Source of the DNA: JABDJL01 sp963664065
Lineage (GTDB): Bacteria; Pseudomonadota; Gammaproteobacteria; Xanthomonadales; SZUA-36
Length of the DNA: 64,000 nt
Reading direction: 5' to 3'
Assembly: GCA_963664065.1 (NCBI GenBank)
Contig: OY760942.1
Coordinates: 2,294,001-2,358,000 of the forward strand
Of the stretch, positions 24,934 to 33,867 are shown piece after piece. The notes under the pieces were generated by a model. The model was not told where the DNA came from, did not search any database, and saw only the letters and a list, made by a program, of their open reading frames with translations. The translations under genes and the position numbers were made by a program. How positions within the stretch are numbered: the stretch's first letter is position 1; each line of letters opens with the position of its first letter.

Positions 24934-26172
24934 TTATCCTGGCAGAGCGGGATAGTTCTTCCCAACATATTCCTCGATGAGATCGAGAAATTCACTTGCC
25001 AGCTTTTCTCCCCGCAAAGTGACAGCCTTCTTGCCGTCGATAAATACGGGTGCAACCGGTGCTTCCCCGGTGCCGGGAAGGCTGATGCCGATATTTGCAT
25101 GACGGCTCTCTCCGGGACCGTTTACAACGCAGCCCATTACGGCCAGGTTGAGATTTTCCACCCCTTCATATTGCAATCGCCAATGCGGCATCCGCTCACG
25201 AACAAAAGTCGTGACGTCGCTGGCCAGTGACTGAAAGAACGTACTGGTGGTTCTGCCGCATCCCGGGCAGGCGGTCACCATTGGACTGAAAGCCCTCAGG
25301 CCCATCGTTTGCAGCACTTCCTGGGCCACGATGACTTCATCAGTGCGTGCCTGGTCAGGTTCGGGCGTCAGCGAGATCCTGATCGTGTCTCCGATACCTT
25401 CCTGAAGCAATATTGCCAGTGCGGCGGTTGATGAAACAATTCCTTTGCTGCCCATTCCGGCCTCGGTCAGACCAAGATGAAGTGCATAATCGCAACGTCC
25501 CGCCAGGGTGCGGTATACGCTGATCAGATCCTGAACGGCACTGACCTTGCACGACAGAATGATTTGTTCGTGTTTCATCCCCAGGTTTTCAGCTTGCCTG
25601 GCACTATCCAGTGCCGAAGTTACCAGTGCTTCGCGCATCACGGCATCTGCAGCAAGTGGCTCGGATTTTTCGGCGTTCTCATCCATTAACCGTGACAACA
25701 GGGCCTTGTCCAAGCTGCCCCAGTTCACGCCTATTCTGACTGGCTTGTTGTTCTCCAGGGCCTGTTCAATAACTGTGGCGAACTGCCGGTCACGTTTTTT
25801 ACCAAAGCCCACGTTTCCCGGGTTGATCCGGTACTTGGCCAGCAATCGCCCGCACTCGGGGTGTTTTTCTAACAATAAGTGGCCGTTATAGTGAAAATCT
25901 CCGACCAGGGGCACATCACAAGCCATCATTGCCAACCGCTCACATATCTCCGGTACCGCCGATGCAGCCTTTTCTGTATTCACCGTGATACGTACCAGTT
26001 CGGAACCGGCCCGCGCCAGTTCAGCAACCTGGGTTGCCGTGGATTTCGCGTCTTCGGTATCGGTATTGGTCATTGACTGGACCACGATGGCGTGGCAGCT
26101 GCCAATCTTCACATTGCCGACGGTCACAGTCGGGGTCTCCCTGCGAGCCCCAGGCTGGCGATTGCTACCCAT
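24934..26172 (-). CDS. ispG: 4-hydroxy-3-methylbut-2-enyl diphosphate synthase
   Basis: 412 residues from ATG 26172; the upstream ATG at 26247 would overlap pgsA by 73 bases and adds unconserved sequence. It carries out the penultimate step of the MEP isoprenoid pathway with a [4Fe-4S] cluster. Fe-S ligands are seen in TACPGCGRTTS (about 300) and VMGCVVNGPGESRHANIG (about 345). N-terminal TPTVTVGNVKIG and IVVQSMTNTDTED are typical. Cluster length and motifs are intact. It is two bases from pgsA. Confidence 0.95.
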   Translation of the reverse strand: MGSNRQPGARRETPTVTVGNVKIGSCHAIVVQSMTNTDTEDAKSTATQVAELARAGSELVRITVNTEKAASAVPEICERLAMMACDVPLVGDFHYNGHLLLEKHPECGRLLAKYRINPGNVGFGKKRDRQFATVIEQALENNKPVRIGVNWGSLDKALLSRLMDENAEKSEPLAADAVMREALVTSALDSARQAENLGMKHEQIILSCKVSAVQDLISVYRTLAGRCDYALHLGLTEAGMGSKGIVSSTAALAILLQEGIGDTIRISLTPEPDQARTDEVIVAQEVLQTMGLRAFSPMVTACPGCGRTTSTFFQSLASDVTTFVRERMPHWRLQYEGVENLNLAVMGCVVNGPGESRHANIGISLPGTGEAPVAPVFIDGKKAVTLRGEKLASEFLDLIEEYVGKNYPALPG

Positions 26173-26174
26173 GA

Positions 26175-26750
26175 TCAGGGGTCTTCCGTCTCCTGGTCTC
26201 TGCTCATGACCGGCCACGCCGAGTGCAGGTAAACCCACATCGACCACAAGGTCAGGACAGCAGCTACATAGAGCAGCATTTCGCCGATGAGTGCAATTGG
26301 GACAGTACCGATATCCTCATGCAACAACAACAAGGATATGGCCGTCATCTGAAAAATGGTTTTCAATTTGCCAATACCGGACACCTTTACGCGGCCACTC
26401 TCACCCATTTCCGCCATCCATTCACGAAGCGCGGAGATGACAATTTCCCGACCGATAATAATGGCTGAAGCAAGTGCAAATAAGGCCTTGGGGTTTTGTT
26501 GAATCAACAGTACCAATGCTGTTGCAACCATCAGCTTGTCGGCTACAGGATCCAGGAAAGCGCCAAAACTGGTGAGTTGTCCGGTTTTTCTCGCGATATA
26601 ACCATCGAGCCAATCGGTAATGGCAGCAGACACAAAAACCACCGCAGTCGCCAGGTTAGCCCACGGATATGGCAGGTAGAAAAACACCACCAAAACTGGT
26701 ATCAGCGCAATACGCATGAGCGTCAGAATGATCGGGGTGGTCATTGGCAT
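26175..26750 (-). CDS. pgsA: CDP-diacylglycerol-glycerol-3-phosphate 3-phosphatidyltransferase
   Basis: 191-residue membrane enzyme making phosphatidylglycerol-phosphate. The CDP-alcohol phosphotransferase signature DG-x2-AR-x8-G-x3-D-x3-D is complete: DGYIARKTGQLTSFGAFLDP then VADK (about 49-71). Four or more membrane segments. It follows uvrC after an 88-base gap, the same pairing as uvrC-pgsA in E. coli. Confidence 0.95.
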   Translation of the reverse strand: MPMTTPIILTLMRIALIPVLVVFFYLPYPWANLATAVVFVSAAITDWLDGYIARKTGQLTSFGAFLDPVADKLMVATALVLLIQQNPKALFALASAIIIGREIVISALREWMAEMGESGRVKVSGIGKLKTIFQMTAISLLLLHEDIGTVPIALIGEMLLYVAAVLTLWSMWVYLHSAWPVMSRDQETEDP

Positions 26751-26838
26751 TAGGCGCGTATCCGGATTCGCAGTCGCTATTATTGCAGATGCTTAATCAT
26801 ACCCGCCAGCCCTAAGGCACCCGTTTCGGGCTCAAATG

Positions 26839-28674
26839 TCAATGCAGAGCCTGAAAAACCCGTTTTGCCAGTTGCAGGCTGATCCCGGGAACACTTAAAA
26901 GTTCTTCCACACCGGCTTTCCTGACACCTTTCATGCCTCCGAAATGGGTCAATAGTGCCCGGCGGCGTCCGGAACCTACGCCGGGAATTTCTTCCAATCC
27001 AGACTTGATGGCAACTTTTAGTCGCCTGGCACGATGGCCCGTTATTGCAAACCGGTGAGCCTCATCTCTTACCTGTTGTACGAGGTGAGAAGCCGGTGAT
27101 TCGGGCCCGGGAAAAATACCTGATGCCGGGCCACTGAATGCTGATCCTGGAAAAATCCATTCCTCGTAACCTGCCTTTCGCGCACTACCCTTTGCGACAC
27201 CCATAACCGGTATGGTTTGCAAGCCATATTCGGTAAGTACTTCAATGGCTCTGTTCAGTTGGCCTACACCACCGTCGATCAGAATCAGCCCTGGAATGAC
27301 TCCTTCGCCTTCGGCAAGTTTGCGATAACGGCGTTTGAGCACCTGCTCCATCGCCGCATAGTCATCACCGGGAGTAATGCCTTTCAGGTTGTACCTGCGA
27401 TAACGGGATTTTACCGGCCCATTGACATCGAAAACAATGCAGGAACCCACTGTCTCACCACCTGACATGTGAGAAATGTCAAAACATTCAATAGATTCCG
27501 GTTCGGTGTCCAGTGACAACAATTTTCTCAATACCTTGAATTGGCCTGCGATCCTTGATCCGCCCGAAAGGCTTATCTGCAGGGAACTCATGGCATTGTG
27601 GCTGGCCTGATCCCTCCATTGTCTGCGACGCCCTCGAGGCTGCGCCTGGATTGAGACCCGCCTGCCCGATTGTTCCGAAAAAACGGCCTCGAACAACTCC
27701 CGGTTTTCAACCGGATGAGACAAAACCAGTTGGCCAGGTGGCTGCCGGCTACGGTAGTACTGGCCCAAAAATGCACTCAGAACACCCGGTTCATCGTGCC
27801 CTTCCGCCTGGGTGGGAAAAAAACTCTTTTGGCCAATGTTGCGCCCACCCCTGAAGGAGACGACCTGTACACAGGCCCTGCCTTCAGACAGCGCCGCGGC
27901 GATGATATCGATGTCACCGCTGCCCCCGGAGACAAACTGTTGCGCCTGCATACCCTTGAGTGCATTGATCTGGTCACGTATGCCTGCTGCCAGTTCGTAG
28001 TCCTGGGCTGCGGAAGCTTTATCCATTCTTGTTATCAGGCGGCGAATGACCATTAGACTCTCACCTTTCAGAAACAGCATGGCGTCTTTGACCTGGCTGG
28101 CATAGATATTTGCATCGACCAATCCGACGCATGGTGCAGTGCAGCGCTTGATCTGGTATTGAAGGCAGGGCCTGGAGCGGTGTGTGTAATAACTGTCTTC
28201 GCAATTTCTGATCTGGAACAACTTCTGAATCAGGTTAATGCTTTCCCGCACAGAGCCAGCGGATGGATATGGTCCAAAATAAGCGGGGCCCTTGTCGCGT
28301 GCGCCACGATGAAACGCAATGCGTGGAATTTCATGATCCATGGTCATCATCACCCATGGGTAGCTCTTATCATCTCTCAGCAGGATGTTATAACGGGGCC
28401 GGTAAGACTTGATCCATTCATTTTCCAGTAACAGTGCCTCTCCTTCACTGCGGGTCAGGCTGATCTCGATACTGGCTATACGCGAAACCATGCGCATGAT
28501 CCGGTCAATCTTCGGACGCGCGTCAAAATAACTGGCAACCCGTTTGCGCAGGTTCGCGGCCTTGCCCACGTAAAGTACATCTTCGGCCGCAGTACGCATG
28601 ACATAGACACCCGGCCCGGTCGGCAGGCGCCGGGCAAATGACTTTCCGTCAAATGTCACGGCTTCGGACATCAC
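26839..28674 (-). CDS. uvrC: Excinuclease ABC subunit C
   Basis: 611 residues. It makes the dual incision in nucleotide excision repair. The GIY-YIG nuclease domain is at the N-terminus (GPGVYVMRTA ... VLYVGKAANLRKRVASYF, about 20-50). A UVR segment lies near 205-240, the RNase H-like C-terminal nuclease has ECFDISHMSGGETVGSCIVF (about 398-417), and tandem HhH motifs end the protein (IPGVGSGRRRALLTHFGG). It overlaps the upstream phosphatase gene by 4 bases. The usual upstream partner uvrY/gacA is absent. Confidence 0.97.
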   Translation of the reverse strand: MMSEAVTFDGKSFARRLPTGPGVYVMRTAAEDVLYVGKAANLRKRVASYFDARPKIDRIMRMVSRIASIEISLTRSEGEALLLENEWIKSYRPRYNILLRDDKSYPWVMMTMDHEIPRIAFHRGARDKGPAYFGPYPSAGSVRESINLIQKLFQIRNCEDSYYTHRSRPCLQYQIKRCTAPCVGLVDANIYASQVKDAMLFLKGESLMVIRRLITRMDKASAAQDYELAAGIRDQINALKGMQAQQFVSGGSGDIDIIAAALSEGRACVQVVSFRGGRNIGQKSFFPTQAEGHDEPGVLSAFLGQYYRSRQPPGQLVLSHPVENRELFEAVFSEQSGRRVSIQAQPRGRRRQWRDQASHNAMSSLQISLSGGSRIAGQFKVLRKLLSLDTEPESIECFDISHMSGGETVGSCIVFDVNGPVKSRYRRYNLKGITPGDDYAAMEQVLKRRYRKLAEGEGVIPGLILIDGGVGQLNRAIEVLTEYGLQTIPVMGVAKGSARKAGYEEWIFPGSAFSGPASGIFPGPESPASHLVQQVRDEAHRFAITGHRARRLKVAIKSGLEEIPGVGSGRRRALLTHFGGMKGVRKAGVEELLSVPGISLQLAKRVFQALH

Positions 28675-29150
28675 CCCTGGACCAGGCGGGTTTCAAGCTC
28701 GACCAGCAAATTCCTGGTGGCCCGGTCCAGTAATTTACACATCAATGTAAAATCCTGTTGCGATCCGTAATATGGATCCGGCACCTCGTTCACTCCTTCA
28801 GTTGGCGCATATTCCATCATCAAAGCCGTTCTTGCCTTTGCAGTACCGGGCCGCAATTGCTCAATCAGGCTTAGGTTGTGGTGATCCATGGCCAGGATGA
28901 GATCGAATTCTTCAAAATCGTCAATACGGATCTTCCTGGCCCTGAGTGTGCTGATATCGACACCTGAGCGGCCGGCCTCGGCTATTGCCCTTGAATCGGG
29001 CGGGTAGCCTATGTGATAGCTATGCGTTCCGGCAGAGTCTGCTGTGACAAGCTCCGATATCCTGGAATTTCCAAGGTGATGGCGGAAGAAGCCCTCAGCA
29101 GAGGGCGAACGACAAATGTTACCCATACAAATAAAAAGTACTTTATACAT
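28671..29150 (-). CDS. Low-molecular-weight protein-tyrosine phosphatase
   Basis: 159 residues. The P-loop CMGNICRSPSAEG (about 8-20, C-x5-R-S) and the general-acid Asp in VPDPYYGSQQDF (about 127-138) are present, so catalysis should be intact. Such enzymes often dephosphorylate tyrosine kinases of polysaccharide export, but no Wzc-type kinase is nearby. It sits between kdsB and uvrC, overlapping uvrC by 4 bases. Confidence 0.9.
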   Translation of the reverse strand: MYKVLFICMGNICRSPSAEGFFRHHLGNSRISELVTADSAGTHSYHIGYPPDSRAIAEAGRSGVDISTLRARKIRIDDFEEFDLILAMDHHNLSLIEQLRPGTAKARTALMMEYAPTEGVNEVPDPYYGSQQDFTLMCKLLDRATRNLLVELETRLVQG

Positions 29151-29173
29151 ATAGTTATAAGATATTTCAAGAA

Positions 29174-29941
29174 TTAAGGTGATATAATATTTCGTATGCG
29201 ATCCAGATCTTCCGAGGTGTCAACACCGGCAGGAATTGGACTGCAAGCCTGTTCCAGGACAATGCTTCCGCCGGACTCAAGGTATCTGAGTTGCTCCAGG
29301 TGTTCCGCACGTTCCAGGGGCGTTGGCCCTGTCTCGGTAAATTCTCTCAGACTGCTTGAGCGATATGCATAAAGACCAAGGTGCCGCAACCACCGTACCT
29401 CGCGATGCACTGCGTCTGAAAATGAAGAAAAATCCCGTGGAAATGGTATCGGGGAACGACTGAACATCAGTGCACGGCCGGTTTGATCAATGACGACCTT
29501 GACCACGTTCGGATCTCTAAGCTCTTCTTCCTCATAGATAGGCCAGTAAAGGCTGGCTGCATCGGCGGAACCCTCAGACTGAAGCAAGCATGCAACCTGA
29601 TCCAGGCACTCTGGTGGCATAAGAGGCTCGTCGCCCTGCAAATTCACAATCAACTGTGAATCCGGCCAACCGAGTGTCTTCACACATTCTGCGATCCGGT
29701 CACTACCACTGGAATGTTTACTTGATGTCATAACTGCCTTCGCACCAAAACTCTTTGCCGCCACCATGATCCGGTCATGGTCGGTGGCAATTACCACCTG
29801 CCTGGCTGAGGATTGAACCGCTCTCTCCCACGCGTGCTGAAGCAATGGCTTGCCGGAAATTTCCAACAGGGCTTTACCTGGCAGGCGTTGTGATTCAAAG
29901 CGTGCGGGGATTACCACGCAATAATCAGTGACTGAACTCAT
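29174..29941 (-). CDS. kdsB: 3-deoxy-manno-octulosonate cytidylyltransferase
   Basis: 255 residues. It activates KDO as CMP-KDO for lipopolysaccharide inner core. The nucleotidyltransferase start VVIPARFESQRLPGKALLEI (about 9-28), VNLQGDEPLMPPE (about 99-111) and the C-terminal region AGVDTSEDLDRIR are typical. It follows lpxK after 10 bases. Confidence 0.96.
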   Translation of the reverse strand: MSSVTDYCVVIPARFESQRLPGKALLEISGKPLLQHAWERAVQSSARQVVIATDHDRIMVAAKSFGAKAVMTSSKHSSGSDRIAECVKTLGWPDSQLIVNLQGDEPLMPPECLDQVACLLQSEGSADAASLYWPIYEEEELRDPNVVKVVIDQTGRALMFSRSPIPFPRDFSSFSDAVHREVRWLRHLGLYAYRSSSLREFTETGPTPLERAEHLEQLRYLESGGSIVLEQACSPIPAGVDTSEDLDRIRNIISP

Positions 29942-29951
29942 TGCTCACCGC

Positions 29952-30980
29952 TCATATGGGTTTAGCCCTTGATGACTTTTTCAAAGCATCCAATTTATTA
30001 ATCAAAGCGGTTTCCAGGGCTTCGGAAAGTACCGCTTCAACTGGAATGTACCATGCATTAAGCAGGGGTAACTTTTGGCATTTCACTGCATCTTTCTCTG
30101 TCATAAGGATCATGCTTCCATCAGGAATGCTGTCGAAGTCGGATTTTCGGTATCGATGATGGTCCTTAAAGGGGTGACAACTAGCCTGTAGGCCTTCGTG
30201 TTGTAACATTTCAAAAAACCGGTCAGGACGTGCGATACCGGCTATCGCATGAATTTCAGACTCAAACGAATTGGCATCAGCAAAAGTTAATGTCTCTCCA
30301 CCATGTAGCTTTACCAGCCTGCCTGGTTTCAATCGCATGCTGTGCCCCTCAGCGAACATGGTATTGCTTCCTGCAGACATGTGTTCGATGACAAAGTCGA
30401 CTGATTCGAGACGTGAGACAGATTCACGCAATGGCCCTGCTGGCAACTGCCTGCCGTTCCCAAAACCGCGTTGTTGGTCTACAACGCAAATTTCCAGCCA
30501 CCTTGGTAGCTGATTGCGCTGCAGGCCATCATCGGAAATTACCAGGTCAAGCTCATCCTCAAACAATTCCCTTGCGGCCCGTTCCCTGTCCGAATCCACC
30601 TGGACAGGAACTTTACAACGCCTGGATATCAGGAATGGTTCATCCCCGGTATCCCTGGGATCCATATCTGTGGAAATACGCATCGCTTGCTTGCTACGCC
30701 TGCCATAGCCCCTGCTGATGACGCCTGCATTCAAACCACAAGACCGGGCCAATTCACAAAGCCGGATCACCAATGGTGTTTTACCTGCACCGCCGGCATT
30801 CAGGTTGCCGATGACGATTATAGGTTTGCCTTGCAGGTCCCTGGCCCTTCGAAACCTGTTAAAAAGCTGGTTCAGGAAAAACAGGGCACGGTAAGCACGC
30901 TCTAGTGACGACAAAATGACGCCCGGGTGCCGATCGCCGTACCAAATCCTGTTGAGGGACTGTTCCAGTGCCTTACGCAT
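29952..30980 (-). CDS. lpxK: Tetraacyldisaccharide 4'-kinase
   Basis: 342 residues, inner-membrane lipid A kinase. An N-terminal membrane-associated helix is followed by the P-loop-like VIGNLNAGGAGKTPLVIRL (about 56-74), a GVISRGYGRRS stretch (about 86) and DLVISDDGLQRNQL (about 150). Standard length. It lies 5 bases after msbA, the classic msbA-lpxK pair. Confidence 0.95.
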   Translation of the reverse strand: MRKALEQSLNRIWYGDRHPGVILSSLERAYRALFFLNQLFNRFRRARDLQGKPIIVIGNLNAGGAGKTPLVIRLCELARSCGLNAGVISRGYGRRSKQAMRISTDMDPRDTGDEPFLISRRCKVPVQVDSDRERAARELFEDELDLVISDDGLQRNQLPRWLEICVVDQQRGFGNGRQLPAGPLRESVSRLESVDFVIEHMSAGSNTMFAEGHSMRLKPGRLVKLHGGETLTFADANSFESEIHAIAGIARPDRFFEMLQHEGLQASCHPFKDHHRYRKSDFDSIPDGSMILMTEKDAVKCQKLPLLNAWYIPVEAVLSEALETALINKLDALKKSSRAKPI

Positions 30981-30985
30981 AAGGG

Positions 30986-32740
30986 CTACGATTCGGCTCC
31001 AAACTGGATCTGGTAGAGCCCTGCGTAGGCTCCGCCCTTGTCCAGCAACGATTGGTGTGTACCTGATTCCAGCACCCTGCCCTCTTCGAGCACCACAAGT
31101 TGGTCTGCGTTTTCAATGGTTGATAGCCGGTGCGCGATAACGATCGTTGTCCGGTGTTTCATCACTTCGCTTAACGCGTCCTGTATGGCCCGCTCAGACG
31201 CAGTGTCCAACGCCGATGTGGCTTCGTCCAATATGAGAACCGGCGCGTCCTTCAACAACGCCCGTGCAATCGCCAGGCGCTGCCTTTGTCCGCCCGAGAG
31301 CAACATTCCATTCTCACCCACCAGCGTATCCAAACCGTCACTCAGTTTTGATATGAAGTCCATCGCGTGGGCGGATTCTGCAGCACGTAGTATGTCCTCA
31401 CGGGAAGCGTTCACCAGTCCGCCGTAGGCAATATTGCCGGCGATTGTATCGTTGAAAAGAACTACGTCCTGGCTGACCAGGGCGATCTGTTGCCTGAGGT
31501 TCTGCAAGTGATAGTCAGCCAACTCATGTCCGTCCAGCAGGATGTGGCCGTTACCGTAGGCATAAAACCGGGGAATCAGTCCTGCCAAGGTGGTTTTACC
31601 GCTGCCGGATCGGCCCACCAGTGCCGTGATGCTGCCGGCAGGAACATGGAAGCTGACATCATCCAGCACGGGCCGGTCGCTGGATTCATAACCAAAACTG
31701 ACGTTGCGAAACTCGATTTCGCCCTTAACCCGGCCCACAGTAAGGTTTCCGGTGTCTACTTCCTTTTCAGAATCAATGACGTTGAACACGCTTTCTGCCG
31801 CTGCAATGCCCTTTTGTAACTGGGTCTGAACCGCGGTCAAACGTTTTAAAGGAGGAATGGTGGCAACCATTGCAAAAAACATGGAGGTGAAGGTCCCTGC
31901 GGTAATCACACTCAACATATCCGGACGTGTGGCAACCACCATCAAGGTCACTAAAGCAAGGCCGGCAGCCACCTGTACCATGGAGGAACTGAAAAGGTGG
32001 GTGGTAATCATGCGCATATGCAGGCGTCGCGTCGTTTCATTGGCTATATCGAATCGTTTGTTTTCTGCTTGCTGGCCATGAAATACCTTGACCACCCGGT
32101 GACCGGCGACTGCCTCTTCGGTAACGTGGGAAACGTCTCCCATGGAGTCCTGGATACGGTGGCTGATTTTTCTGAATCTCCTGCTGACCACCGTGACCAC
32201 CAGTGCAACTGCGGGTACCAACATCAACATAATTGCGGTTAACTTTGAATTGAGGCTTAACATGACAGCCAAAAGGTAAATCACCAGCATGACGTCCCGG
32301 ACAGCTGAAACAACGGCATTGGTGACAGCCTGGGCAACCTGTTCGCTGTTATAGGCGAGCTTGGAAATCAATTGGCCGGCGCTATGCCGATCGAAGAATG
32401 TTGCCGGAAGGTGGAGATAGCTGTCGAACAACTCGCGCCTGAGGTCTGCGACTACTCTGCGCCCGGTCCATTCCATACCATAAATGCCACAGAAATGACC
32501 TGTTACGCGAAGAGCGATAACCACCAGTACCCCGCCCGCCAAAAACAGGCCGTACTCCGCATCCTTTTCAACGAAAACGCGATCGATCAGCGGTTCAATA
32601 AACTTGATAAAAACAGCCTGCATGGCTGCATCCAGGCTTACACCAACCAGTCCTATCAGGAACATCCACCAGTATTTCCTGGTATAGCCCCACAGACGCC
32701 TGTAGACCGCGCCAGGTGTGTAAGCACTGGCAGACATCAC
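30986..32740 (-). CDS. msbA: Lipid A export ATP-binding/permease protein MsbA
   Basis: 584-residue half-transporter that flips lipid A-core across the inner membrane. Six membrane helices lie in residues 20-310. The nucleotide-binding domain has Walker A GRSGSGKTTLAGLIPRFY (about 374), signature LSGGQRQRLAIARAL (about 479), Walker B VLILDEATSALD and switch His (VIAHRLST). It overlaps exbD by 4 bases. Confidence 0.96.
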   Translation of the reverse strand: MMSASAYTPGAVYRRLWGYTRKYWWMFLIGLVGVSLDAAMQAVFIKFIEPLIDRVFVEKDAEYGLFLAGGVLVVIALRVTGHFCGIYGMEWTGRRVVADLRRELFDSYLHLPATFFDRHSAGQLISKLAYNSEQVAQAVTNAVVSAVRDVMLVIYLLAVMLSLNSKLTAIMLMLVPAVALVVTVVSRRFRKISHRIQDSMGDVSHVTEEAVAGHRVVKVFHGQQAENKRFDIANETTRRLHMRMITTHLFSSSMVQVAAGLALVTLMVVATRPDMLSVITAGTFTSMFFAMVATIPPLKRLTAVQTQLQKGIAAAESVFNVIDSEKEVDTGNLTVGRVKGEIEFRNVSFGYESSDRPVLDDVSFHVPAGSITALVGRSGSGKTTLAGLIPRFYAYGNGHILLDGHELADYHLQNLRQQIALVSQDVVLFNDTIAGNIAYGGLVNASREDILRAAESAHAMDFISKLSDGLDTLVGENGMLLSGGQRQRLAIARALLKDAPVLILDEATSALDTASERAIQDALSEVMKHRTTIVIAHRLSTIENADQLVVLEEGRVLESGTHQSLLDKGGAYAGLYQIQFGAES

Positions 32741-33171
32741 TGGTCTCCGGCTTCTTCGACCTGTTCAGTGGCTATGGATAATCGGGTGAAACCGAGTTGG
32801 CCGGTTACATCCATTGCAGTGACAACAAAATGATGTGGCGTAAGAGAATCAGCACGCAACAGCACCGGTTGATTTCGCGCATCTCCAACAGCTTCACGAA
32901 ACGCCGCTTTTATGGTGGCGGGTCGCGAGTCGATCAGTTGCCTGTCATTCAGGAACATATTTCCCTGGCGGTCAATAATGAGCTCGAGCTTTTCCACTTC
33001 ATCAGCCTGGTCTTCCGCTGCCACACTTGCTTCGGGCAAGTCTATTTTTAAAGCGGCCTGTCGTTCAAATGTGGTGCTGACCATGAAAAATATCAGCAGC
33101 AGAAACACAACGTCTATCAAAGAGGTCATATTAACTTCCGGTTCCTCGCCTCTTTGCGACTGGAGCTTCAT
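32737..33171 (-). CDS. exbD: ExbD/TolR-family biopolymer transporter
   Basis: 144 residues with one N-terminal membrane helix containing the proton-relay Asp (NMTSLIDVVFLLLIFFMVST, about 14-33) and a periplasmic domain (ALKIDLPEAS). It pairs with the upstream ExbB-like protein as a proton-driven motor for envelope processes. An exbB-exbD-msbA-lpxK order is common in Gammaproteobacteria, suggesting an envelope rather than siderophore-only role. Confidence 0.92.
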   Translation of the reverse strand: MKLQSQRGEEPEVNMTSLIDVVFLLLIFFMVSTTFERQAALKIDLPEASVAAEDQADEVEKLELIIDRQGNMFLNDRQLIDSRPATIKAAFREAVGDARNQPVLLRADSLTPHHFVVTAMDVTGQLGFTRLSIATEQVEEAGDQ

Positions 33172-33182
33172 TCCCGGCCCTG

Positions 33183-33806
33183 CTAAGTACGCAACTGCAC
33201 TACGTTGCCTCGTTCTATGACTTCAATCAGGCTAATTGCCTGTTCCTCCATGGAGATAACGTACTCGGCAACCACACCGCGAAAATAACGATAGAAAAAG
33301 TAACTGGGTATGGCAACGGTCAAACCCGCAGCGGTTGTAATCAGTGCTTCTGAAATCCCGCCGGCCAGTTCATTGGCATTACCCACCCCGTGCAGCATGA
33401 TGGCCGAGAATACCTTGATCATTCCGATAACCGTACCCAGCAGACCTAGAAGCGGCGCAATACCGGCAATCGTGCCCAGGGTGTTCAGAAATCTTTCCAA
33501 TTCATGAACCACGTGTCTGCCGGTATCTTCCACGGCTTCCTTGATCAGGTCACGTGGTCGGTCCCGGTTGGAAATAGCGGCAGCCAACACCCGTCCTAGC
33601 GCTGAGGCGGACCGTAGCTGGTTCAAGTGCCTTAAATCGAGTTCCTGGCGTGCTGCCCACCCCTCGACCATCTCGCCGACGCCATCAGGGACAACATTGA
33701 TCCGTCTTAACGACCAGAATCTTTCGATGATGATCGCGACCGACAAGGTTGAGCAAAGCAGGATTGGCGCCATCAGCCAGCCACCTGCAAGAATAATTTC
33801 TAGCAT
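33183..33806 (-). CDS. exbB: ExbB/TolQ/MotA-family proton channel
   Basis: 207 residues, three membrane helices. The conserved block TIAGIAPLLGLLGTVIGMIK (about 112-131) and GGISEALITTAAGLTVAIPSYFFY (about 147-170) are typical. Forms the proton channel with the following ExbD-like protein (11-base gap). Confidence 0.92.
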   Translation of the reverse strand: MLEIILAGGWLMAPILLCSTLSVAIIIERFWSLRRINVVPDGVGEMVEGWAARQELDLRHLNQLRSASALGRVLAAAISNRDRPRDLIKEAVEDTGRHVVHELERFLNTLGTIAGIAPLLGLLGTVIGMIKVFSAIMLHGVGNANELAGGISEALITTAAGLTVAIPSYFFYRYFRGVVAEYVISMEEQAISLIEVIERGNVVQLRT

Positions 33807-33867
33807 GTGTGTTCAACTCCTTTGACCGCACAGATGCACGAATGATACCCCAAGCATACAAGTGATA

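Noticed and set aside
29941..30159. Plus-strand ORF over the start of kdsB and end of lpxK
   Set aside because: It is antisense to two well-supported genes with no motif of its own.
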